A stretch of 64,000 bases of DNA. Origin: Haemaphysalis longicornis. Its lineage: Eukaryota; Arthropoda; Arachnida; Ixodida; Ixodidae. Of the stretch, positions 42,666 through 53,019 are shown piece after piece. Every line of letters starts with the position of its first letter. Within the stretch, counting starts at the first letter, position 1. The translations under genes were made by a program, and so were the position numbers. Under the pieces are notes generated by a model. That model did not search any database. It saw only the letters and a list, made by a program, of their open reading frames with translations, and had not been told where the DNA came from. The DNA is taken from NCBI GenBank assembly GCA_013339765.2, contig CM023453.1:91171767-91235766 (forward strand), written 5' to 3'.

Positions 42666-43387
42666 GCTAATCTGTAGAAGTGGCAACTGGGCTAGTTGGT
42701 AATGCATGTGGGACATCTCGAAGGTAGCGCACTTGAACACGGACACTAGGGAAAGAAACCGACAAACCACAGCACTGATTCACAACTGATTTTTATTAGA
42801 ACAGACACAGTTAAATACTTCAACCTAAACCCATGTGACCGTGTAAACATCATACATACGTCACATTCCAGCGTATCATTTCCAAAACATGACAGGCATG
42901 AAACACACTGTGTGGATGAAGGCGCGTGTTGTATTACGTTCCAGAGCGATTTAGGAGGGGACACCTACGCGCACGTGGCTCAGCACGTATCCAAGTGCAC
43001 ATGTGAGCCTGCGTTCCAGGAAACGGTGATATTATCTATGCACAGAATTAGTTGACACGTGAGACTATTGATGCATATAAGAAAAAAAGGGGGTGTGGTG
43101 CTGTAGTGTGCTGACAGTGTGTTTGAGTTTTTAAATCACTCTGGAACGTAAATACAACACGTGCCTTCATCCACACAGTGTTTCATGCCTGTCATGTTTT
43201 GGAAATGATACGCTGAAATGTGACATACCTATGTAGGATGTCTGGTCACATGGGTTTAGGTTGAAGCATTTAACTGTGTCTGTTCTAATAAAAAACCAGT
43301 TGTGAGTCAGCGGTGTGGTTTGTCGTTTTCTTTCCTAGTGTCCGTGTTTAAGTGCGCTACCTTCAAGATGTCCCATCAGCTAATCTG
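42666..43387 (+). mobile_element. Second Penelope-like insertion: inverted repeats around the last ~57 codons
   Basis: Left to right: GCTAATCTG (42666-42674), a 34-bp tail, inverted arm 42709-42953, spacer 42954-43131, inverted arm 43132-43375, three bases, GCTAATCTG (43379-43387). The arms are about 244 bp and about 93-95 percent alike by eye. The spacer translates to DTYAHVAQHVSKCTCEPAF and ETVILSMHRI, which aligns with the end of the PLE ORF at 21886-23450 (THLAKHGEQC, then CEPLLNKTTIVFCH). It is an extremely 5'-truncated copy of a different PLE family. Confidence 0.85.
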
Positions 43388-44906
43388 CATATTTAGACTG
43401 AGTGGCTGGGACTACGAAGAAATCATGCAGTGGTCCGCGCGCGTTCCTGTCACTCTGTCTAATTGCACAGCATGTTAAAAAGTTTTAGGTAGCCACAAGC
43501 AGCAATTATACTAGAGCTGGTCAAAGCTTTCATAGTTGCGTGATCATCGGCATGTGCCAAGCTCGAAAAATGCCTGAGAAATGTTACGTACTAACAAGGT
43601 ACATTACACAACCCAAGAGTGCATGCAATACAATGGCCTTAAACTAGCCACACCTCCGATTTTATTTTTAGTTTAACATAGGGCATGTTTGTTTCCTCTC
43701 ACAAAAGCAAGAAGCCATCATGCGACAGTAATGTCAATCACAGTACGAAATGCATTAACAGCCTTAGGCATCTGCAAAAGTGTGCTGGTTTATATTTTGG
43801 TACTGTAGCTGTAAACAGTTTCCATAAAGCTGGGTAAAAAAATCTACATGTCAGCGGCAAACCATGCAGTTGTTATATTCGAGCCCACAGCAAGCAAAAA
43901 CGAGGAACCCTGGGAGGAACCAGTGGCTAGGGTGTGAGCAGCATGGCTTCTTAAGTATGCCGGGTCGTCAGAGCTGTCATTCGCCATGCCTTGTAGCAAA
44001 AAATGATTGCAACCTAGCCATAAGGGTTGCTTTCAAACACCATAACATGATTTTTATATACCTATAGTGTATAGTAACCGGACGGCGTTATTGCCAACAG
44101 CTTCACTTGGTATCCAGGATGGGTTCTCAATCATGATATCCAGAACTGTAGCGCATCACTCTAGATTTGTCCTCTAGTGATCATGGTGCAGCATGTGCAT
44201 GAATGTGCATGCAGTGTAAACCCATAACGTTTTTCTAATTTGCGTCTTTCCAGCAATTATGTGGCCCAAGACCAGTTTGGAATTCAACACAATTTGACCA
44301 CAAAACTTGGATACTAAGGCTTCCCCGATAACCTTCTTTTTTCTCTCATTTTAGAATCCTCTGAAAAACAAAACTTGTTCTTTAGGTGTGCTACACTTCA
44401 TGTGCTTATTTATTTAGTACTTAACAAGCACAGATTCAGCTTAAAATTATTTACTTCATATACTTACACTGCAGTAAAAGCTCCTTAGTTTGAATTAATG
44501 AAACTTTCTAACTAATGAAACTGAAGAATAACAGCACAATGCCACTGGTACCGAGGCCTTGCGAACAGTTAAAGGGGCCGTGAACTGTACATGCGATTTA
44601 TTCAGCTTGAATTTCATTTCCTTGAACAACCATTACGAGCATGAATCCACTATATTTTAGCAATTCATTGCTTCTAGCTTTGTCTAGACGTCTACGAAAT
44701 AGTCGTTTTGAGGCGGGTCTCAAGAGGCCATGCTGGGACGGCTTGCATTGGATCCAGATACCTTAGGCACTAAACCTCAGGCACAAATTTTTCTTTTCCA
44801 AACACAGCACTTGTTTACCTAGATATACATATATACACGATCCGTTGGCACGCATGAGATTGCACTGTGTATACAAGGCACCAAAGAGTTTAGCGAAGGA
44901 TTGCAT
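43388..44906. other. No recognised gene
   Basis: AT-rich. Short frames only; no element motif identified. Confidence 0.4.
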
Positions 44907-44929
44907 TTAGATGAAAATTGCCCTGCCGT

Positions 44930-45560
44930 TTCTTTGAAGGACATCTGGGAACAGGGATACACCGCCAGAGAATGAAGAGACGGCAGAAAGCCTCCTCTTG
45001 GGCATTGTCGAGTATAGGGACATTGATGAAATGTCCCTCCGAAGTGCCCAACTTAGCGGTTCAGCTGCATCAAACTCGGACGCACTGCCAAGATTATCCA
45101 TCACAACACTGTCTGCAGCGTCTGCCTCCTTCCAAGATCAGTACTGCCCATCTGCACAAAAAAGAGAAAGAGAATAGAGGAGGTAGTCTTGCAGCAGCTG
45201 GATAATGTGAACGAAGAGATCGCTGCGCACAAAAACAAGAAACGTGACCCTCTAGAGACCTGTATGCTTTCCTTAATTCCATTAATTGAAAAGGTCCCCC
45301 CAGAAAATATTGTCTGCAGCGCCTGCCTCCTTCCAAGATCAGTACTGCCCATCTGCACAAAAAAGAGAAAGAGAATAGAGGAGGTGGTCTTGCAGCAGCT
45401 GGATAATGTGAAAGAAGAGATCGCTACGCACAAAAACAAGAAACGTGACCCTCTAGAGACCTATATGCTTTCTTTAATTCCATTAATTCAAAAGGTCCCC
45501 TCAGAAAATATGATCATGCTAGGAATGAAAATTCTTCAGGCAATTGTGGAGTGCCAATAG
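44930..45560 (+). CDS. MADF/BESS-type C-terminal exon with in-frame duplication
   Basis: The frame to the stop at 45558 reads KKRKRIEEVVLQQLDNVKEE, then KRDPLETYMLSLIPLIQKVP and MLGMKILQAIVEC. D-P-x-E-x-YMLSL-x-P-x-x-x-x-x-P with a closing helix is a good BESS motif. A 201-bp (67-codon) direct duplication (45110-45310 and 45311-45511) doubles the BESS segment without breaking the frame. Upstream, MSLRSAQLSGSAASNSDALP lies in another frame. It may be a host gene copy or the DNA-binding partner gene of a Harbinger element; both carry such domains. Confidence 0.5.
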
Positions 45561-46194
45561 TGTTCCTGCTTGTTACTGTATAACCTTTTACTCGTTTGTC
45601 TACCACTATCTTCCACCATTTCCTACTTGTAGGAACCCACGCTGGCAATCGACGCTTGGACACATGCGTGTGTTTTACGTGCGAGCATTGAAGCAGCGCG
45701 ACCGGCATATCTTGTTGATCGCGTGCCAGGAAAGAGCCTCGCGATTACCCTGCACAGAAGTATGCGCGGTGGCTTGGATAATTCTTGATAACCGGCGTGC
45801 ACGCCAGCCCGGGGAGCTCTTTTTGTTTGCTTGCAGGGACAGCTGCTGACGACTGTGCCGGACACCAGCCCCGCGGAGCGAGACCCGCGGACAGGACCCT
45901 GCCACGCTTGGGCCTTCTGCAAGGACCCCCGGGTCTTAGGAGGCCACCTGTGGCACCGATCTGCTACCATCTGGGCTAAGCCGTGGGAGGCCCTGTGGAA
46001 GGCGGATGCCTTCACGCACAGTTCCTGTCGAGAGCACCGGCGACTGCAGCTGAGGGCAGCCAGCGTCGGCCGTGAACGCGCCGCCGCCGATACTTCGGGA
46101 AGGACTACCCGGTTTTGGAAGATCGCCACTGGCACCCGACTGCACCCGTCAAGCACCAATTGTTGTGAGCGGCGAATAAACCGCTATCTCAGCG
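45561..46194. other. GC-rich block ending at AATAAA; possible LTR remnant
   Basis: GC-rich from 45640. It ends with gagcggcgaataaaccgc just before a truncated LINE. Antisense frames here are chance products of composition. An LTR or gene 3' end is possible but unproven. Confidence 0.3.
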
Positions 46195-46956
46195 CTTCTT
46201 TCCCTCAAACGGTCCCTCCGATACGCTTCGGCAAAAACCAAGCTACTTGCATACACGTCACTCGTTCGATCTATCATCGAATATGGCGTCATATGCTGGT
46301 TCCCACATACCAAGTGTGCAATAGCAAAGTTAGAGGGTGTGCAAAGAAGAGCAGCCAGATTCATCTATAACAAATACCGCCGTCGTGATTCACCAACTGA
46401 ACTGTTAAGATTAGCTGGGCTCCCAACAATCAGCGACCGCGCAAGGTACCTTCGAATGAAATTCCTGTTTCTTCTCCAGAGCAATTCTCTAAAAATAGAC
46501 AAAAACCGGTTCCTAACACGTTCCGATACAAGGAATTTTAGAACAAAACACAATAAACAATTACTCGAATACAGATTTCACAACGACACCTTCAGGTATT
46601 CCTTTTTTCCGCAGGCCATCAGAGAATGGAATATGTTACCCCAAGAACTTGTTGATTGTACGTCCCGTGACTCTTTTCTGTCCGGATTGTCTAATTATTA
46701 CTTTGTTACTACGTAATATTGTACGCTTGTTTTTCGCTTTTGAATTTGCTTCGCGAGAAAATGTCGCATTGTGTATGTCGCAGCATGGGCCTTATCGTTA
46801 TGATTGCTTCAGTCAAGGCAAATGCCTCTTGCTACTCTTGTTGAAAAATGTCTGAATGTTCATGCACGTTTTTGATCTTTCACTACTGTACCCTTTCCTG
46901 CCAAAGCCTTTGTTAGGCTAGCAGTATGTTCAAAATAAATAAATAAATAAATAAAA
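46195..46956 (+). mobile_element. CR1/L2-like LINE 3' end with (AAAT)n tail
   Basis: The frame contains LLAYTSLVRSIIEYGVICWF, then LEGVQRRAARFIYNKYRR, LLRLAGLPTISDRARYLRMK and FRYSFFPQAIREWNMLP before the stop at 46716. This end (VQRRAARFI through SFFP-x-x-I-x-x-WN-x-LP) is characteristic of LINEs without RNase H. The 3' end is a microsatellite of AAAT units (46932-46956), typical of target-primed insertion by this group. It is 5' truncated but has about 174 intact codons, so it is younger than most LINE pieces here. Confidence 0.8.
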
Positions 46957-47487
46957 TGTTATTGAACCACTGCTTGCAGCAAGGCCAACCTCCTACACAT
47001 TGCATGATGTTAGTGATTCAGTAGTTGTTTTACTTTTCCTGCTTGTTTAAAACTATCCTAGTAATTCAATATTTCATTATTCAGCTATTTATCTGTGCAC
47101 TGTGAGCCTCATATTCCTGTGTCGTATAAATAAACGTAATGCAAACTGCTCAACTTGCACCCTGTCATCTAAGTTCTCTCTTCAATCATGAAAGCCATAC
47201 AGATCAAGGTATTCATCTGTACATGCAGCTTACACATAAATCTACTGTAAAATGCCCCCCCACTCCTATGCAAGTGCCCACCCCAGCATTTTCTGGGAAT
47301 TTCGCATTTCTGTACACGACTGAGCAAGCGCCCCCTTCCACTTCCCGCCATACCGAAAGCGTTTCTTGGGGCTTTTGGATGCCACAGTGCTCAAAGCCGA
47401 TGCCAAATCCAATCCAAGTTGTTGCTGCTACGAGAGCGCATTACCAGCCATCACCGCCATTCCTGGGAAGCGTTTGTCTTTGTTCGC
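46957..47487. other. No recognised gene
   Basis: Low-information sequence; the 122-codon frame at 47139 has no domain. Confidence 0.4.
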
Positions 47488-47915
47488 TATGCATCCATAC
47501 ACGATAAAAAGAAAGCTCGAAGTAGTGGACTCGACACTGGAAAAATGGAAGAAACGTTCACGTCGCCTCTCGCGTGTTCAAGTTAGACCGTAAAAGGGTA
47601 CATGAGTGGGATAAGAAGTACAAAGTTTGCTGCAACAAAACTTTGGGAAATCAAAGGTTCGTCGCAAATTGAGGAGCAGTGCCCCCGCAGTCTTCAGTGA
47701 AGAACTCGATGACACCTTGTACGAGTTCTTTGAGCGCGAAAGGAACTGTGGACATGTGGTGAGCAATCGACTGTTGTCCGAGGAAGCTCTCAACATTGCA
47801 AACAAGCTGCAGCTGGGGAACTTCAAGGCATCCAGGCAGTACCTGAAGAGATAGAAGCAACGGTTTGGAGTATCCATGCAACAGGCAGCTAACGACAGAC
47901 AGTCAAAAATTGCCT
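47488..47915 (+). mobile_element. pogo/Tigger-type transposase N-terminus
   Basis: YTIKRKLEVVDSTLEKWKK opens a CENP-B-like helix-turn-helix. It is followed after a stop and frame change by KVRRKLRSSAPAVFSEELDD, then LYEFFERERNCGHVVSNRLL and ALNIANKLQLGNFKASRQYL, the second (Tc5-like) DNA-binding domain. The DDE core is missing. C-terminal ends of this kind of protein occur at 57355-57607 and on the opposite strand near 57850-58010. Confidence 0.7.
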
Positions 47916-48634
47916 GAAGATTGATGAAAAGTGTTGGTGAAAAGTAGTTTCACTGCGTCTGCATGTGCATGTACACTAACTAGCTGTCATTGTATTCTGG
48001 ATTGGTACCAAACCTTTTAAAGGAGGTACTAGCTTGGAGTTCCAAATTTCTGGCCAATTTTTTTAATAAAAAAAAATGAAAACCGTAACCATGAAAACTA
48101 TGGTGGCGTCGACAGGGGCCACATAGGTTTTGGCATTGCTACACCATCATGGCCCAACTCCCCATAAGCAGCTGCCACTCAGGCATGTAGAGTAAACCTG
48201 CCTCCAGAGGGGTTTAGTGCCAATTTCTGGTCGGTTGAGCTTGGTCAACCGTGGAAGTACAGCAACAACTCAGGTGTGCAGAGGCCTAAAATGCCAGCTA
48301 AAACCTACATGCTTGCATTTTAAGCCACTTAGGCAGACCAAGGTGTCTCAAAAAAAAATTTTTTCGCGCATAATGTTCATTTCAAGCGCTGTCCCCTCGA
48401 CTGGTGTGTCTGTAAGAAGTTTATTCTTAGTGAATTATGAAGCGCACCAATCTCGTGCATACTCTTTAAGACTGATTACTTATTTTTTCATTAATATGAG
48501 CTTGCATTAATGTTTGATGCAGACACCATTGACATGCTACATACTAGCATCCATTTTTTGTGTGAATGAATTGCAACTCCCAGGGTTTTTCTTGTAACAA
48601 TCGTTCCCTGGTTGTTATGCTTTATTAATTTCAG
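47916..48634. other. No recognised gene
   Basis: AT-rich spacer. An acceptor-like ttattaatttcag ends at 48634. Confidence 0.4.
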
Positions 48635-49408
48635 AGTGCCTCCTGTTTGCTTTCGTCGAGCAGTGCGCACCACCATTGTACGAGTCTACTGCAGCCACGT
48701 TCAACGTGCAATCCCTTCTCCATCTTGCCGACAGCTTTCGTGACCTTGGACCGTTGTGGGCAAATTCCACTTTCACTTTTCAAAGTGAAAACAGTAAGCT
48801 CGTCACGTCCATAACAGCAGCCAATGAACTACCTCACCAGGTTGTTGAGCAGTGTGGTGATGGAGCAGTGTCTAGACAGCTGCTTAGCAGTCACAGGCAT
48901 TCTTAGTGAAGAAGAGAAGGCGGTTTGCAAAGAGTCTTTGGACCATGCAGAGGTTTCAATTGAAAGTGCAGTTCAAGAGGGGGATGCTACATTGCTTTGG
49001 CACAACAAACATAACATTCTTACTGCCTCAGTAAGGGGTGCTTTGAATGAGCTTGGCTGTGACAAGGTTGAGTGCTATGACAAACTCATCATTAAGCATC
49101 AAGTCTATCATAGCACTCTGTACAAGCGACCCACAAGAAGTGACACCACCTTTGTGGAAACGTCACAAAGCTACTTCAGCATCAAAAAAATAGTGCTTGC
49201 ATCACGCTGTGGATGCAACAAGTGCTTCTTGCTCTGCTGCACAAGGTTTTATTTTTGGACTCTATTTCCTCAACACACAAGACCATGCTTTCTGTCCGAA
49301 GCAATGTTCCAACGGTTCTGGAACCGAGTGATCGTATCAGGAGCTGCATTTATATTGAGTTCCATGAAGAGAAGAAAGCATTTTTATGCCTTATGCCAGC
49401 ATGATTGA
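48635..49408 (+). pseudogene. Transposase-like C-terminal exon (DUF4218/CACTA-like motif), frameshifted
   Basis: After the acceptor the frame reads PLYESTAATFNVQSLLHLAD then SFRDLGPLWANSTFTFQSEN. FN-V-x-SLLHL-x-D...GPLW-x-S-x-F-F-E-x-N is the hallmark of a domain found at the end of CACTA/EnSpm-like and related animal transposase proteins. After a shift near 48830 the frame continues to 49408 with NELGCDKVECYDKLIIKHQV, LYKRPTRSDTTFVE and CGCNKCFLLCC. It is the last exon of such a protein. The superfamily name is my best reading. Confidence 0.5.
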
Positions 49409-51315
49409 ACGAGATTGATAAAACTCATTCTGCAGCCATTCCCACTTGTATTTCAGCATTGTGATCGGAAACCTGACAGTCATGTAACAAGAAAGAACCA
49501 TAACAATGGACCCTCATGGGGGTAAAGGCTTGTAACTTTGTAACCTCATGCACCAACTGCCTTTTTTGGTCTTAAAGCCAGCCTTCTATGTAATAACCCT
49601 TAGTGAATCGTTCATTATGTATGTATCTGTATATATATGTATATATGTGTGTATGAATTTGAGCCATTGGGGGAGAACCCCTTTCTAAAGCTAGCCGCCA
49701 GCGAACTTGTGTTTATACTTCCCTCAGGCTCTCATATTCTAAGGAAAGGTTGTGTGAGCCTACAATTCACCAGAGGACTTTCTCACTCGTATCTGAAAGG
49801 GAACCGAATGAGCTATTGAGGCCAAGCGGCCACCGCCGCACCGGCACTTCCGAATATGACATCACCTGCCGCCGGCCAATCGTGAAAGGCAGCCAGGGCT
49901 GACCGTGCCCCTGGGCAGGGTTCGTTTGTTTTGATGAAAAAATACCGTTTGGGTGTATTTACACATAAAATAAACATGTTTTTTTAATTCACCTTCAAGA
50001 AAACTATATGTAATGCCCCCCAAAAAATTTGATTTTGAAATGGTCTTCACCAGCCCTTTAAGAGCTCGGGCGGGCAGCAAGCGAGAGAGAATCGATGTCG
50101 GCACCCACATGACCCCTGGCGCCTGTCTGATTGGCTCGTTCAGGTTCACAGAAAGCAGTGCACGTGGCACACCGGAAAAAATGGGTTCGGGCGGGACCCA
50201 TTCTTGCAGGGCAGATTATGCTGCCGCAAAAGCGCATTTTGCGCGCGCGTTTTTGAGTGCACGCTGTTGCACGCATTTATTGCTGCAAGTGAGGACATAC
50301 TAGTACATGCGCCTTTGGTGAATTGGTCAAGAGCAGTGTGGCATGTTCAGTGCTTTTTGCAACCTGTTCAATACACTACTGACATTTTGTGGAATGTCTG
50401 TGCTACTGCCAGCACACTTGATGCCACTGTCTTGACTTACCTGAAGCATCGCTTTTGTATAGTAGGGTTGCTCTTGCCTTTATCAAATTATTAGGCTTAT
50501 TGTAGTCAAATACGACATATAACGGTTGCCATGCGGCTAATTCATGAGTGTATTTGAACGCAATAAAAACTGGCAGCTGTGGATCCAGACGTGCAACTAC
50601 AAGTGTAAGTTGGGCCATCACAGAGGGTGCCAAGACTAGCCAACAAAATGTAGAAACACTTGAAAGGGGCCTTTTTTTTTTTGCAAATGAGGCAATTTAG
50701 TGGTACTACAATGCTTGTGGCCTCAAAAGCCTGTGTTCACCCCTACAAGAGTGAAACAAGCAGCCAGATTCAATCATGACGTTGCTTCACATCCCTCCAT
50801 AGGAGCAAGATGGGCCGTGCCCTCTGCACAGGCACACTACAGCTGGGTAAGAAATGGGGCCATGGGGCATCCCAGCCTACGTTGAGCATGTTTGGCCTCA
50901 TTTCAAAGCCCAGGGGGAGCGTGGCGGAAACAAAGACATAAAATGAAGGTATCTACTACATAAACACCACATACCACAAATGCCTCGGCATATCGCAAAA
51001 GTCGAAGGAGTGTTTTGTAATATGTAGAAGTCCGGCGGCGGCTGGCGGCGCATCCCTGGCCCCGTCTCCGGGGGCGCAGTACTGCACGGGCTGCGGCGGG
51101 CTATGCTTAACTGAGAGCCACGACAAGTTCGAAGTTTCACCAAGACCACGCCCCGCCGCCTACCTTCGAGCTCCGCTCCCCGCAAGACGGCACCGGCTGC
51201 TCCCCCGGGGCCCCTCCAACCTGGTCCTGCGGTTCCCGCTCGGGCGAACTTCGGGCCCGGCAGCGCCTCCTGCCCCGTTCCCTGGCTCCTGTGGTGCTGC
51301 TTCGCGATGGGAGAA
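49409..51315. other. No gene; (TATATG)-type microsatellite and GC-rich stretches
   Basis: 49615-49655 is a TATATG/TGTATG simple repeat. 50040-50280 is GC-richer. 50890-51310 is GC-rich with a long minus-strand frame that has no domain and continues into the LTR-like block. Confidence 0.4.
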
Positions 51316-52080
51316 CTGTTACGGACTTTGCAGACCTTTGTTGACCGGGGGCTAGTGTTGTTAATTTCGGGGATGTGTTGTGCTTTTGCTCGGCGGCGGT
51401 TGTCCAAGCGGTGCAGGCTCGGTCTTGAGGAGGGGGGGGGTTGTGGGGACCCTTGTTCCCTACGCCTCGCCCGCACATGTTTTCGCGAGCTGGTAGCCGC
51501 CATTTTGGGTAGCCGGCGCGTCACGTAGGTCGTGTCCTCTTCATGACCCCGCGCGACGCGCCGAACCGGCTCGCCGCGAACGTGCGCGGAGAGCGAGGGG
51601 GAGGGAGGTACCGGTCGTCGCCTTATCCCTCGCCGCCCTCTCCCCGAGTGCCGGGGGAGACCTCCTCTCCCCCCCCCGAGCCGAACCTGCAGGATGCGCG
51701 AATGTTCCGCGTGGACTCGGCCGAGAGATTCTGCCCTGATCTGGTCGCACGGGATGCCTCCCCTGCTCCCGCGGCTGTGATGACGGATATCGAGGTCTGA
51801 GTCCAGCGGCTTGAGCGAGCGACAGGAGCCACTGTCTCCCCGCGAGCAATAGTCGTGTTGTCTGGTATATGCCCTGTATCTGCCAGGCAATAAAGCCTCA
51901 CTTTGGATTGCCGGAGCCTGTCTACCGCATGTGAGTACCCGAACCCGTGCGTGAGTCTTCGGATTCCGCAGGGCTAGTGTACGGCGCGTAGCGTTCTCTA
52001 GCGAAGCTAGCCGGGGTCCTCTGCTATCCCGTACGTTAGCCCACAAGGAATAATGACGCTCTAGGGAAAAGTACCACACA
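51316..52080 (+). repeat. LTR-like block, possible solo LTR
   Basis: Starts TGTTACGGACTTTGCAG and has a GC-rich body. It contains tgccaggcAATAAAgcctc (about 51886) followed by about 190 bp to ccacaca. TGTTACG recurs just beyond the end (52086). A start, a poly(A) signal and a trailing R/U5-like part fit an LTR, but no second copy, target duplication or internal region was found, so both edges are uncertain. Confidence 0.35.
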
Positions 52081-52935
52081 ATTTGTTACGATGCGATCGA
52101 AATATGTGTGCAGGTCACCTGCAGGCCAGAAAATTCTGGCAGATGTGGTGAGAATACCGCAGGAAATATTTTCTTCAGAATCTTTACTTCAGATCCAGAA
52201 ATGGCCCTGGTGTTTACTGTGGGGGACTTTGTGGCTGCCCACACATATGTGCAGGCCCCAGCCTGGACATACAGAGTGGCATTACAGTTTCGGGCTTAGC
52301 CAAGAATATAATAGGTAAGCGGTAGAAGCGCAACGGTTCACGGATACACCGTCTGCTTTTGCCACTTCCAGTTTGAGAGCTCTCAGTGGCCTACCATCTA
52401 CTGGCAGCTTTCACATGCATTTGTGTGCGTTGTTTAGTGCTTCCACCAAAAGAAATCGCTCATGCATCGCGCCTTCAACATATCAGAACGATGGATGCTA
52501 CCAGGAGCTGTAAACGGCACCCACAAGGATTACCCATGCAGAGTCACTTCAATTCACACATGTGGCTCTACAGAGTGAAATCAGAGATTCTGGCAGCCGT
52601 TACCTGAGTTTCACAGGGGTGGCATCCCAAACACAGCAGCGACGGCAGAAAGAAAACACATGAGCATCTAGTGAGCGGTAAGGAGGAGGGCGGCATGTGC
52701 TGCTATCGCATCATCTCTTTCACTGCCTCCCCTTCACCTTGTTTCATGCATCACCGCCAAGGAGCACCCTCCTCCTCCCCAGACGCTGTTCTGTTCGCCG
52801 CTAATCCAAAGCACGTGAACGCCATTATCATACGTTATGCGGTTCACACTTTACACGAGGGCTTTGAATGAGCGCAGGTGGTATACCTGCCGATGTGCTC
52901 GTTCAGTACACCGTCTGTTTCCCTGTCTCCTCGTA

Positions 52936-53019
52936 TGGACGTAGCTTAGTCGGTAAGACGACAAGCTCTTGCTCCGTTTCTGTATTTGCGGCCAGGTTCT
53001 ATCCCTGGAGGTGCCAGTA
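52936..53019 (+). pseudogene. tRNA-like sequence
   Basis: TAGCTTAGTCGGTAAGACG resembles box A and the D-arm. CCAGG-TTCTATC-CCTGG is a perfect T-arm with box B GGTTCTATCCC. The acceptor ends do not pair and the anticodon arm is unclear. It is probably a SINE head or tRNA pseudogene of a different family from Ruka. Confidence 0.45.

Noticed and set aside
45623..46370. 178-codon minus and 179-codon plus frames
   Set aside because: Composition-driven; no domain, and the plus frame merely runs into the truncated LINE in the wrong frame.
50898..52079. 393-codon minus-strand frame
   Set aside because: Runs through a GC-rich LTR-like block in low-complexity Arg/Pro/Gly codons; no domain or splice context.
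52936..53019. Functional tRNA gene
   Set aside because: T-arm and box B are good, but acceptor and anticodon stems fail.
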